Source: Paraburkholderia sp. PGU19 (GTDB taxonomy: Bacteria; Pseudomonadota; Gammaproteobacteria; Burkholderiales; Burkholderiaceae). From it: a stretch of 64,000 nt of DNA. The translations under genes were made by a program, and so were the position numbers. Within the stretch, counting starts at the first letter, position 1, and each line of letters opens with the position of its first letter. Shown here piece after piece: positions 28,206 to 36,348 of the stretch. A model generated the notes under the pieces. It searched no databases. It had not been told where the DNA came from and worked only from the letters and a program-made list of their open reading frames with translations. Location of the stretch: contig NZ_AP023179.1 in the NCBI RefSeq assembly GCF_013426915.1, positions 372,001-436,000 of the forward strand. The letters run 5' to 3'.

Positions 28206-29855
28206 ATGTTGAAAGGTCTTTCGATTCGCGCATACCTTACGTTAATGGTCGTGCTGTTCGGCGTGGTATTGCTGATCGGCGCGGCGCCGGGGCTGTTATC
28301 GCTGCGTGAGAGCAATGCGTCGCTGCAACAGATGTACACCGTCGACACGCCCGCCGTGGCGGATCTCGAAGGCAGCGCTGGCCAACTGCTGCGCCTGCGT
28401 CTCGCGCTGGCAACCTATTCTTCGCTGATCGAACTGAACGATCAGGAAGGCGCCGACGCGGTGCTGAAGCGTTTCGATACGTACCAGAAGGTGTCGAACG
28501 AACGCCTCGCGCATTACATCAGCAAGGCCAGCAACGACGCCGACGAACAGCGTCTTATCAAGGACATGCAGGACAAGCGCGATGCGTTCCTGCACGAAGG
28601 CGCCGAACCGGCGCTCGCCGCGCTCAAGTCCGGCGACAAGGCGGCCTTCCAGCAACTTCAGGCGCACAAGCTGTCGCCGCTCTACAGCGCTTATGAAAAG
28701 GCGATGCTGACGCTCGAAAAGCTACAGCTCGATCACGCCGAGCAACGTTACCAGGAAGCACAGCAACTCTTCTACACGATCAGTGTCGCGGTCGCGATCG
28801 GCATGGCGGCTACGCTGATCTTCGCGTGGCTTGGACGCATGATGATGGTTCGCGCAATCGTGCACCCCGTCGATGCCACCATCGAGCAGTTCCAGCGCAT
28901 CGCGAACGGCGATCTGACGGGCCGCATCGACAACGTTAGCGACAACGAAATGGGACGTCTCGCGGCGGCGCTGCGCAAGATGCAAGAGTCGCTGATCGCG
29001 ACGGTGAACACCGTGCGTCACGGTACCGATTCGATCGATACGGGCGTGAGCGAAATCGCTGCGGGCAATACGAACCTGTCGCAACGTACGGAAGAGCAGG
29101 CCGCGTCGCTCGAAGAAACGGCGGCGAGCATCGAGGAGCTGACGTCGACCGTCAAGCAGACGGCCGATAACGCCAAGCAGGCCAGCTCGCTCGCGCAGGG
29201 CGCATCGACGCTCGCGGCACAGGGCGGCGATCTCACGCAGCAGGTGGTCGGCACGATGCAGAAGATCGTCGACGACTCGCGGCGTATTGCGGATATCGTC
29301 GGTGTGATCGAAGGCATCGCGTTCCAGACCAACATTCTCGCGTTGAACGCCGCCGTCGAGGCGGCGCGCGCAGGCGAGCAAGGCCGCGGCTTTGCGGTGG
29401 TGGCGAGCGAAGTGCGCTCGCTTGCGCAGCGTAGCGCGGCAGCGGCGAAGGAGATCAAAGGTCTGATCGGCGAATCGAACGGGCGCGTGACGGCGGGTGC
29501 GGATCTCGTGCAGCGCTCAGGCTCGACGATGACGGACATCGTCGATGCAATCGCGCGTGTCAGCGCGATCATGAGCGAGATCGCCGAGGCCGCGACCGAG
29601 CAGAGCACGGGCATCGATCAGGTGAATCTCGCCGTCGCGCAGATGGACGAAGTGACGCAGCAGAACGCAGCGCTCGTCGAGCAGGCGGCGGCAGCGGCAA
29701 GTTCGCTCGAAGAGCAGGCGCGCCGGCTGACGACAGCGGTGGCCGTGTTCAGGACGGATAGCGGGCAGGCGTCGTCGTCGCGGGGTGCTGCGCGCCGGGT
29801 TGCGACGCAGAAGCAAGGAGTGGCGTTGCAGATGGAGGCGGTGGAAGCGGGTTAA
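28206..29855 (+). CDS. Methyl-accepting chemotaxis protein (Tar-like)
   Basis: The 549-residue receptor has TM1 at residues 10-33, a four-helix-bundle periplasmic domain (about 34-190), TM2 at about 194-214, a HAMP domain, and a cytoplasmic coiled-coil with the conserved hairpin [20 protein letters not shown] and methylation-helix Glu/Gln pairs. It senses ligands and controls CheA. The tail lacks a CheR-docking pentapeptide. Ligand unknown. RBS AGGAG is at 28192-28196. It stands alone, away from a flagellar cluster. Confidence 0.95.
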   Translation: MLKGLSIRAYLTLMVVLFGVVLLIGAAPGLLSLRESNASLQQMYTVDTPAVADLEGSAGQLLRLRLALATYSSLIELNDQEGADAVLKRFDTYQKVSNERLAHYISKASNDADEQRLIKDMQDKRDAFLHEGAEPALAALKSGDKAAFQQLQAHKLSPLYSAYEKAMLTLEKLQLDHAEQRYQEAQQLFYTISVAVAIGMAATLIFAWLGRMMMVRAIVHPVDATIEQFQRIANGDLTGRIDNVSDNEMGRLAAALRKMQESLIATVNTVRHGTDSIDTGVSEIAAGNTNLSQRTEEQAASLEETAASIEELTSTVKQTADNAKQASSLAQGASTLAAQGGDLTQQVVGTMQKIVDDSRRIADIVGVIEGIAFQTNILALNAAVEAARAGEQGRGFAVVASEVRSLAQRSAAAAKEIKGLIGESNGRVTAGADLVQRSGSTMTDIVDAIARVSAIMSEIAEAATEQSTGIDQVNLAVAQMDEVTQQNAALVEQAAAAASSLEEQARRLTTAVAVFRTDSGQASSSRGAARRVATQKQGVALQMEAVEAG

Positions 29856-29963
29856 TCCGAAGCGCCGTTCATACCTCATGCCTTGCGTGATTGACGTTGG
29901 CGATCGCGGCCGAAGTGCGCGCGACTGATATTCGTGGGCATCGAAAGCCGATCCACGTCAAAT

Positions 29964-29993
29964 GAAATAGCCGCGCTGGAGCGCGGCTATTTC
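29964..29993. terminator. Bidirectional terminator between chemoreceptor and T6SS cassette
   Basis: GAAATAGCCGCGC-TGGA-GCGCGGCTATTTC is a perfect 13-bp stem. It ends a few bases from the stop of the small gene at 29998 and lies 108 nt past the chemoreceptor stop. There is only a weak U-tract in either direction. Confidence 0.65.
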
Positions 29994-29997
29994 GCTT

Positions 29998-30249
29998 TCA
30001 AGATTCAAATTTCAGATGTGAAAGACGCGCATTGCGACGAACGTCGAAAGCCAATGCACGACGTAAGGCGAACTCGGCAAACACTTGAGTCGTGATAGGG
30101 CAAGTGTCTAATCCGCCCCCGCACTCACCAGCGCGCGGGATACATGGTCGGGCATACGCGTCACACAACCGGGTATCGATTGAGGACCATGCAAGGACAC
30201 TAAGCAAGCCTACGAAAGCAAACCCCAAGGTCCCGAGGAATCGGTGCAT
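29998..30249 (-). CDS. Small exported Cys-rich protein, candidate T6SS immunity protein
   Basis: The 83-residue protein from the ATG at 30249 shares TAATG with the stop of the amidase gene. A hydrophobic N-terminal segment (residues 4-21, HRFLGTLGFAFVGLLSVL) is a signal peptide or membrane anchor. Four cysteines at 29, 36, 43 and 50 are spaced exactly seven apart; the rest is short and basic. I do not recognise the family and it does not look like a classical Tai4 protein. Its place directly behind a peptidoglycan-amidase effector, plus its probable periplasmic location, makes an immunity role likely by inference. It may also be too short or decayed to function. Confidence 0.6.
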   Translation of the reverse strand: MHRFLGTLGFAFVGLLSVLAWSSIDTRLCDAYARPCIPRAGECGGGLDTCPITTQVFAEFALRRALAFDVRRNARLSHLKFES

Positions 30250-30866
30250 TATTTGATTTCCCAAAACAGAATCTGCTTCGCGTTCCGAAGGTCGGACCAG
30301 CCGAAATCCGTTCCGGGAAAGAACGACTGTCCGCCAAAATAGCGGCTAATCGTTGCAACGGCATCCGGCGCGCTGCTGATTGTCAGGCGTGCTCCATTCC
30401 AGAGGTCGATGTGGCCACCGCTTGCATTAGAAGTCGTTTCACCCGCGCGCGTCCAATAACGCGAGAACTGAACGATACCCGTGCGGCCCTTCACCTTCGA
30501 TTCCCAATCTGAGCCAGTTATATCTTCGGCCTTTGGAAGTCCCGCAAACGGCTGCAACTTCAGCCATTCCCCCAATTCGTCGGCGCGAGTCGCTGTGGCT
30601 TTGCCGTCGAGGATAATCCGCCCGATTGATGGTTGATCCGACAGGGGCCTGACTAGTTTTTCCGAAAACGACTTCATCTCGATGCCGACACGATGAAACA
30701 TCACGCTCATGCGAATTGCGCACTGATCCGTGCACGCCGAATTGTCGTATAGATTTCCCGATGGATAGTTGTCCCGCAACTCCTGGAAGGTGAGCACGCG
30801 TAGCTGCACGTCCTTGATGGAACCCGGAGTGGAATTCGTTCTGACGATGGTTCTGCTGTTCGGCAT
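30249..30866 (-). CDS. Tae4-family T6SS peptidoglycan amidase effector
   Basis: The 205-residue protein has no signal peptide, as expected for a T6SS substrate. It has the Tae4 catalytic cysteine motif TDQCAIRMS (Cys49) and the histidine motif GGHIDLWNG (His152), preceded by GRTGIVQF as in known Tae4 proteins. Tae4 enzymes cleave the D-Glu-mDAP bond in peptidoglycan of rival cells. It is about 40 residues longer than E. cloacae Tae4 (about 160). It is translationally coupled to the PAAR gene upstream (TAATG) and to the small exported protein downstream (TAATG). No T6SS structural gene is in the window. Confidence 0.85.
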   Translation of the reverse strand: MPNSRTIVRTNSTPGSIKDVQLRVLTFQELRDNYPSGNLYDNSACTDQCAIRMSVMFHRVGIEMKSFSEKLVRPLSDQPSIGRIILDGKATATRADELGEWLKLQPFAGLPKAEDITGSDWESKVKGRTGIVQFSRYWTRAGETTSNASGGHIDLWNGARLTISSAPDAVATISRYFGGQSFFPGTDFGWSDLRNAKQILFWEIK

Positions 30867-31402
30867 TATTCAATTCCTTGTTCTCTGGCCAACGCTTCGT
30901 CGCCCCAATAGATGTGATAGACCGCCTCAGTGTTGGTCGCAACGCGTGGCATGTCGCCACCTTCGGTGACGCAGCCCGAGAAAGTTCTCCCGTCTGCCGT
31001 TTCGATGAAGTAAGGGTAGAAATCGAGCGCCATGCGGGCGACGGCATGAACCTGTTCGTCACAGATCGTCGAGCTTGTTGATATGAACGAGGCATTGCCC
31101 GTCGTCGTTGCATCGGCTTCGCTCGTGTGCAAAAGCGAGGAAGCCCCGCTGGCAAGTACACGGTTTTTTCCACATGGACACAGCACTCGGTCCATGTGCT
31201 TTACCATCGGCTTCCCGTTTTCCATCCAGTCTCGAGCGCTCCCCAAGATGGGAAACAGTCCGTTGCAATTCCCGCATGTTGCCAGGTCGTGGTAAAGAGA
31301 AAATGCCTGACCGCTGTCTGCGTACCATGTTGACGATCCGCCCATGACGCGGCCTTGGGTCGTCGTCATGTCGCCTTTTGCCACGAGTCTCGACGTTGTC
31401 AT
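30866..31402 (-). CDS. PAAR-domain protein with C-terminal extension (T6SS spike tip)
   Basis: The 178-residue protein has an N-terminal PAAR-like domain (about residues 1-92). It starts AKGDMTTTQGRVMGGSSTW, continues with a Cys pair (CGNC) and His (VKHMDRVLCPCG), and fits a metal-binding spike-tip fold. Residues 93-178 form an extension ending YHIYWGDEALAREQGIE, possibly an adaptor that loads the amidase encoded next. PAAR proteins sharpen VgrG and carry cargo. A strong RBS GGGAGG precedes the ATG. The stop overlaps the amidase start. Confidence 0.85.
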   Translation of the reverse strand: MTTSRLVAKGDMTTTQGRVMGGSSTWYADSGQAFSLYHDLATCGNCNGLFPILGSARDWMENGKPMVKHMDRVLCPCGKNRVLASGASSLLHTSEADATTTGNASFISTSSTICDEQVHAVARMALDFYPYFIETADGRTFSGCVTEGGDMPRVATNTEAVYHIYWGDEALAREQGIE

Positions 31403-31771
31403 GCGACCTCCCGAGATTCCCGGCGGGTATCGGTGAAGGCACTGAGTCTCGGATCAACGAGAATAATTTTCTTGTACTTGTTTCTACGCATCGATTTGTC
31501 TCCACGTAAGCCAAATAACCACGGATGAACTGGCCTAACGAGGATAACCGGCACGTGCCCCTGACTATGTAAAAGAGAGTCAAGGGTTTGGACTCGACAT
31601 CAAGTTGACGCACACGAATGTGGCGGGCATGAATTCCCGTCAGTCCGGCGAAGTAGTGTTGGCTATGCCTTGAGATCGCGCCGCCGTGCATTCGGGCGCT
31701 ACGTGTAAAAACGCAAAACGGCGGTGCAAGCCTTCACGCTTGCACCGCCGTTTCTCTTTCGACGTCACGCT
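31403..31771. other. Intergenic spacer upstream of the PAAR cassette
   Basis: This 369-nt spacer is less GC-rich than its flanks. It holds the RBS of the PAAR gene at its left edge and a terminator hairpin at 31716-31753 on the right. A minus-strand TTGACT occurs near 31580 but no matching -10 was found. The long minus-strand open frame through it (31059-31691) is a shadow without family-like sequence. Confidence 0.6.
31716..31753 (-). terminator. Rho-independent terminator after the oxidase operon
   Basis: AAACGGCGGTGCAAG pairs perfectly over 15 bp with CTTGCACCGCCGTTT around an 8-nt loop. On the minus strand it is followed by TTTTGCGTTTTT. It sits 19 nt after the stop of the last cytochrome gene. 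Confidence 0.85.
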
Positions 31772-32584
31772 TTAAGGCTGCCTTTCAGCGTAATACTTCG
31801 CGACCCCGTCGATCTCCTCCGGCGTCATGTTGCGCGCGACGTTGCGCATCTGTTCGTTGATGTCGTTATGCCGGTCGCCATTAGCGAACGCGCGTAGTTG
31901 CGCCGCCATATACACAGACGACTGCCCGCCCAGCCACGGCGCGGCGCCCTTGCGATCGCGGTCGCCGTGACAGGCCGCGCAAGGCGCGATGTTGCGCATC
32001 GGCGAGCCTTCGTTGACGAACTTGCGGATGGTCGCGTCTTCGGCCGTGGCCTGTTCGACGGCGGCGGGGCGTGGCAGCGTCGAATAGTAATTCGCGAGGT
32101 CGTGCAGATCGCGATCGTTCAGACGCGCGATGATCGGCGGCATGATCGCGTTCGCCCGCTGGCCGCTCTGATAGTCGCGCAACTGCTTGTAGACCACGTC
32201 CGCATATTGCCCCGCGAGCACGGGCGCCGTCACCTGAATCACGCTTTCGACGCCATGACACATCGAGCAGTTCTGCGCGAGCGTAGCGCCACGGCCGATC
32301 GATTCGGCGCTGGGACGCGTGCGTCCCCACGGCGGCAGAGGCGGCAGCACGAGCACGTTGCTCGGCGCGGGGCCGGCGATGTTGTTGCTTTGCGTGAACC
32401 AGCTTGACGGCGCGCCCGCTGCGCTGCAGATCGTCGCCCATAAGCCGCGCTGCGTGAAGTCGGGATGCTTCGACGGCAGCCAGATAAAGCCGATCAGCAT
32501 CGCCACGATGGCGATCACGATCACGCCGCCGACGCTCGACGTGAACCATCGGTTGCTGAAGCTGAAGACGCGTTCTTCGCTCAT
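31772..32584 (-). CDS. Membrane-anchored diheme cytochrome c
   Basis: The 270-residue protein has an N-terminal anchor helix (residues 17-35) and two c-type heme sites, CSMCH at 106-110 and CAACH at 202-206. Each sits in a class I cytochrome c / c4-like domain with distal Met candidates. It probably delivers electrons to the oxidase encoded upstream. Its ATG overlaps the subunit I stop as ATGA, deciding the start. An open frame extends far upstream in the same frame but is a shadow of subunit I. Confidence 0.92.
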   Translation of the reverse strand: MSEERVFSFSNRWFTSSVGGVIVIAIVAMLIGFIWLPSKHPDFTQRGLWATICSAAGAPSSWFTQSNNIAGPAPSNVLVLPPLPPWGRTRPSAESIGRGATLAQNCSMCHGVESVIQVTAPVLAGQYADVVYKQLRDYQSGQRANAIMPPIIARLNDRDLHDLANYYSTLPRPAAVEQATAEDATIRKFVNEGSPMRNIAPCAACHGDRDRKGAAPWLGGQSSVYMAAQLRAFANGDRHNDINEQMRNVARNMTPEEIDGVAKYYAERQP

Positions 32585-34206
32585 GATCGCGCTCCCACCG
32601 ATACGGCCGGCACGGAAGTCTGCTGCAAGCCGAGCAGTTGCGCGATGGGCACGCTGTAGTTGACGATCGTCAGGCCGATCATCAGCGCGACCCACAGGCC
32701 GAAGCTGTTCAACGCGGCGGGCACGCGCTCGACGGGATGCACGGGCGCGCTGAAGCGGAACTGCTTCGGCTGCTCGATCGCGCCGAACTGCGCCTTCGCG
32801 AGAATGTAAAGAAACAGGAACCCGGAGATCACCAGAATCAGGCCACCGAACGCCGACACGGCGACCCAGACCGCTTGCGGCGCGATCGCGGGATTGCTGT
32901 AGTCGTAGTAAGCCATGCGGCGCGGTGCGCCCAGCAAACCGACGTAATGCCACGGCAGCGTCACCACCATCATGCCGATGAACCACAGCCACAACTGCCA
33001 GCGGATCAGGCGCAGCGAGCCGATCGCGCGGCCTGTCAGTTGCGGCCACAACTCATACGCGATCGCGAAGTACATGATGACGATCGCGCCGCCGAAGATC
33101 AGATGGAAGTGCCCCGTGACCCACTGCGTGTTGTGGATGGTTTCGTTCAGCTGATAGCTCATGTTGATGAGCCCGCCCGCGCCGCCGAAGCCGAGCATGA
33201 TGAACGAGAACGCGATGACGAGCATCATCGGGTTGTCCCACGGCAGCGCTTTCAGCCAGCCGAATGCGCCCTTGCCGCCGCGCAGCCGCCCGGCGATTTC
33301 CACCGATGCGCAGATCGTGAACACGGTGAGCAGCGTCGGCACCGACACCATGCCCGTGAACACCGCGTGCACGAACTTGAAGCCCGCGCCGACCTGCGGA
33401 TCGGCGAACAGGTGGTGAATGCCAATCGGCATCGCGAACACAAGGAACAGGATGAACGACACCCGCGCCATCGAATCGCTGTAGAGCCTGCCGCCAATCG
33501 CGCGCGGCACCAGCGTGTAGTACGCGATATACGACGGCACCAGCCAGAAATAGACGATCGCGTGCAGCGTCCACGAGAACAGCACGCGTGCGAGGCCGGC
33601 GTCGATGGTCGATTTCAGGCCGAGCGCGACGGGCAGAATCTGGAACAGGATTTCGAGCGCGGCGCCCACGGCGGTCCACGCCCACAGGTACGCGCCCGCT
33701 ACGTTGGCGTACATCGCTAGCGGCACGGGTTTCCCGGGATTTGCGCGCTTCCAGACGTGCAGGTTGACGCCCATCAGCGCGACCCAGATCCACGAGCCGA
33801 CCACCACGAGCACGACGCCGAGGTAATAGAACGGGCTGCCGATCATCGGCGGATAGAAGGTGAAGAGCACCGACGCCTGGCCAGCCGCAACGGGCACCAT
33901 CGCCATCACCGCGCCGACCACGAGCAGGATGAATCCGGCCCACGCCCACTTCAGGCCGACGAGCACCTGTTGCAGCGCCAGTTCGACGATCGCGTAGCCG
34001 AAGCCCATTGCGACGAGCGTGGGCAGCACGTAGGCCATGACGGTGCCGTGCGCCGTCACCGAGCGGTAGTACAACTCCGGTTCACCGATCCACGGGTGCA
34101 GCGGACTGCGCACGAGCATCTGCCATGCGCCGAGCAGCAGCGCGATTCCGAACGCGATGAACGCGAGCCAGAAGTGCGCGAGAACGAGTCGCTTAGCGTG
34201 AAACAC
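32581..34206 (-). CDS. B-family (ba3-type) heme-copper oxidase subunit I
   Basis: The 541-residue protein has about 13 helices. Heme ligands are His53 (VTAHGTVM) and His366/His368 (VTGHFHL). The CuB site has His215 with Tyr219 in LHAIVYFWL and His264/His265 in IGIHHLF. The HxxxY spacing fits the cross-linked His-Tyr of heme-copper oxidases. Sequence style and the lack of the A-family GHPEVY motif place it in the B (ba3/CbaA) family, which has high oxygen affinity and reduced proton pumping. Subunit II overlaps by 14 nt. Confidence 0.93.
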   Translation of the reverse strand: MFHAKRLVLAHFWLAFIAFGIALLLGAWQMLVRSPLHPWIGEPELYYRSVTAHGTVMAYVLPTLVAMGFGYAIVELALQQVLVGLKWAWAGFILLVVGAVMAMVPVAAGQASVLFTFYPPMIGSPFYYLGVVLVVVGSWIWVALMGVNLHVWKRANPGKPVPLAMYANVAGAYLWAWTAVGAALEILFQILPVALGLKSTIDAGLARVLFSWTLHAIVYFWLVPSYIAYYTLVPRAIGGRLYSDSMARVSFILFLVFAMPIGIHHLFADPQVGAGFKFVHAVFTGMVSVPTLLTVFTICASVEIAGRLRGGKGAFGWLKALPWDNPMMLVIAFSFIMLGFGGAGGLINMSYQLNETIHNTQWVTGHFHLIFGGAIVIMYFAIAYELWPQLTGRAIGSLRLIRWQLWLWFIGMMVVTLPWHYVGLLGAPRRMAYYDYSNPAIAPQAVWVAVSAFGGLILVISGFLFLYILAKAQFGAIEQPKQFRFSAPVHPVERVPAALNSFGLWVALMIGLTIVNYSVPIAQLLGLQQTSVPAVSVGARS

Positions 34207-34765
34207 AGCTGAGCCTCCGATGTTGTTTTGCCTGTTCGAAGAAGGCAGCTTTGTCGATTACCTTCACGTGCGCCCACATCGTCTGATGGCCGAAGCCGCA
34301 GAACTCGTGGCAGGGCATCAGGTGATCGGCGGGTTTGTCGAAGGAGGAGGAAAACGTCGCGACGTAGCCCGGTACGACCATCGTGTTGATGTTCGTATCC
34401 GTGACGAGCAGGCCATGCACGACGTCGGCGCTCGTCGTGCGGAAGGTGATGTCGGTGCCGGCGGGCACCAGCAGGCATTGCGGCGTGAACGAGTATTGCT
34501 GCGCGATGAAGCGCACGACGACCGTACCGTCGGGATCGACGCCTGTGCCCAGATTGCTTTCGACGAATTCCCCCGACATCTGCAGACGCGACGGGTCGAT
34601 GGTTTCGACGCGCGAGGGTGGCATCATCGCGTAGTGCAGCCCTGAGTACACGACGACCACGAGCATGAACAGGACGATCGCGATGACGAAGTACGCCCAG
34701 CGCTTTTCGGAGCGCTCGGCGACGCCATGGCCGCTATCCGGGGAATGTGAGGGTTGGGTCGACAT
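34193..34765 (-). CDS. Cytochrome c oxidase subunit II (ba3-type, CuA)
   Basis: The 190-residue protein has a single N-terminal anchor helix (about 24-44) and a cupredoxin domain carrying a complete CuA site: His117 (VVHGLLV), Cys152, Glu154, Cys156, His160 and Met163 in PCHEFCGFGHQTM. One TM helix instead of two is typical of B-family subunit II. It accepts electrons from cytochrome c and passes them to subunit I. It overlaps subunit I and lies 2 nt from the small subunit gene. Confidence 0.95.
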   Translation of the reverse strand: MSTQPSHSPDSGHGVAERSEKRWAYFVIAIVLFMLVVVVYSGLHYAMMPPSRVETIDPSRLQMSGEFVESNLGTGVDPDGTVVVRFIAQQYSFTPQCLLVPAGTDITFRTTSADVVHGLLVTDTNINTMVVPGYVATFSSSFDKPADHLMPCHEFCGFGHQTMWAHVKVIDKAAFFEQAKQHRRLSCVSR

Positions 34766-34767
34766 GA

Positions 34768-34950
34768 TCAGTGAATGACGCCGCGCGGCACAAATACGAG
34801 AAAGTAGAAGCCGATCCAGATCGCCAGCACCACCACGGCCGCGACGCCCGCGACGGCAATCGCGCCGTGCGGACCTTGCGCGACGATGCGTTCGACTTCG
34901 TCGTCGGGAGCGTTGCCGTAGTGGTCGCCGGAGTGATCGTTAGGGTCCAT
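34768..34950 (-). CDS. Small single-helix subunit of the ba3-type oxidase
   Basis: The 60-residue protein from the ATG at 34950 (RBS GGAG at suitable distance) has a polar N-terminus and one membrane helix, IAVAGVAAVVVLAIWIGFYF. In B-family oxidase operons a short one-helix protein (CbaD-like or subunit IIa) is often encoded before subunit II, and position and topology match. A TTG start at 34971 is possible but lacks a better RBS. The homology call is by context. Confidence 0.75.
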   Translation of the reverse strand: MDPNDHSGDHYGNAPDDEVERIVAQGPHGAIAVAGVAAVVVLAIWIGFYFLVFVPRGVIH

Positions 34951-34992
34951 CTGCCATATCTCCGAGGACAAGGTTTATGCGAGTGAGGTGGG

Positions 34993-36348
34993 CTAGTGCA
35001 AGGGCGCCTTGCGCAGTTCATTGACCTGCTTCGCCGTCACGGGCTGGCCGTGATTACCCCACGCGGTGCGGATGTACGTGACGACGGCGGCAAGATCGTT
35101 GTCGTTCAGTTCTTGCGCGAACGGCGGCATGCCGTACGGCTCGGGGTTGCGCCGCGTGCCTGGCGGAAAGCCGCCGTTGAGCACGATACGGATCGGGTTG
35201 ACGGCAGAGTCCATTTCGATCGACTGGTTGCGCGCGAGCGGCGGATAGTGCTGCAGATGGCCTTCGCCGTGCTCGCCGTGGCACGTCGCGCATTTCGCCA
35301 TATAGATACGCTGGCCGTTTTCGAAGATGGCGGGCTTCACGGTCGCCGACGGGCCGGTCTTGCGGCCGGGGTCGTTGTCGGGCAGTGTCTTCAGATAAAC
35401 GGCCATCGCCTTCACGTCGTCGTCGGTCATGTATTGCAGGCTGTGATACGTGACTTCGGCCATCGGGCCATACACCGCGCCTCGATCCGAGATGCCAGCT
35501 TGCAACAGGTCGACGATGTCCTTGATGCTCCAGTCGCCGAGACCGCCGTCCTTGTCGGAAGTGAGCGACGGCGCGTACCAGTTCTGCACGGGGATCAGGC
35601 CGCCCGCGAACTGCTCGCTCTTCGACGAGCCGCCGAGCAGGTTGATCTTCGTGTGGCACATCGAGCAGTGGCCGAGCCCTTCCACGAGATACGCGCCGCG
35701 GTTCCATTCGACCGAGCGGCTCGGGTTCGGCTGGAACTCGCCTTCGCGGAAATAAAGCGAGCGCCAGCCGATCAGCAACTCGCGCTGGTTGAACGGAAAG
35801 CGCAACTCCTGCTTGTGGTTCGGCTGATGCACGGGTTCCACCGACTTCAGATACGCGAAGATCGCGTCGGAGTCTTCACGCGTGACCTTGGTGTAGGCCG
35901 CAATCGGCATGGCCGGATAGATCAGCTTGCCGTCCGGGCTCTTGCCCGTGCGCAACATCTTGAAGAACTCGTCGGCCGTCCACTTGCCGATGCCGTATTC
36001 GTTGTCGGGGCTGATGTTCGGCGTATAGAGCGTGCCGAACGGCGTCTCCATCGCGAGGCCGCCGCCGAACGTCTTGCCGCGCGGCGCCGTGTGGCACGCC
36101 ACGCAGTCGCCCGCGCGAGCGAGGTACTCGCCGCGCTTGACGATCTCGGGGCGCGTGTCCGGGCCAGCAGGCGCCGTGGCCTCTGCTGCATGCGCGGCGG
36201 CGACGAGCGGCGAACGCGGCGCGAGCGCGACGAGCGTGAACATGGCGCCCACGGCGAGCGACACGGTGATGCGGCGCGCGACACGCGCGGCGCGTGGCAG
36301 GCGATACACGGAGCTGATCGACACGGAGCTAAAGGAGAGAGTCTTCAT
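34993..36348 (-). CDS. Triheme cytochrome c (alcohol-dehydrogenase subunit-like)
   Basis: The 451-residue protein from the ATG at 36348 has a signal peptide (RITVSLAVGAMFTLVALAP, cleavage near AHAA) and three heme c sites: CVACH at 82-86, CSMCH near 230 and CATCH near 347. The arrangement (GEYLARAGDCVACHTAP) matches the triheme subunit of membrane alcohol/aldehyde/gluconate dehydrogenases. Here no dehydrogenase is adjacent, so it probably feeds the oxidase. Its ATG overlaps the upstream cytochrome stop (ATGA). Confidence 0.9.
   Translation of the reverse strand: MKTLSFSSVSISSVYRLPRAARVARRITVSLAVGAMFTLVALAPRSPLVAAAHAAEATAPAGPDTRPEIVKRGEYLARAGDCVACHTAPRGKTFGGGLAMETPFGTLYTPNISPDNEYGIGKWTADEFFKMLRTGKSPDGKLIYPAMPIAAYTKVTREDSDAIFAYLKSVEPVHQPNHKQELRFPFNQRELLIGWRSLYFREGEFQPNPSRSVEWNRGAYLVEGLGHCSMCHTKINLLGGSSKSEQFAGGLIPVQNWYAPSLTSDKDGGLGDWSIKDIVDLLQAGISDRGAVYGPMAEVTYHSLQYMTDDDVKAMAVYLKTLPDNDPGRKTGPSATVKPAIFENGQRIYMAKCATCHGEHGEGHLQHYPPLARNQSIEMDSAVNPIRIVLNGGFPPGTRRNPEPYGMPPFAQELNDNDLAAVVTYIRTAWGNHGQPVTAKQVNELRKAPLH

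Noticed and set aside
31059..31691. Minus-strand open frame of 210 codons over the PAAR gene and its spacer
   Set aside because: It overlaps the PAAR gene in another frame, has no family-like sequence, and lacks the good RBS that the PAAR gene has.
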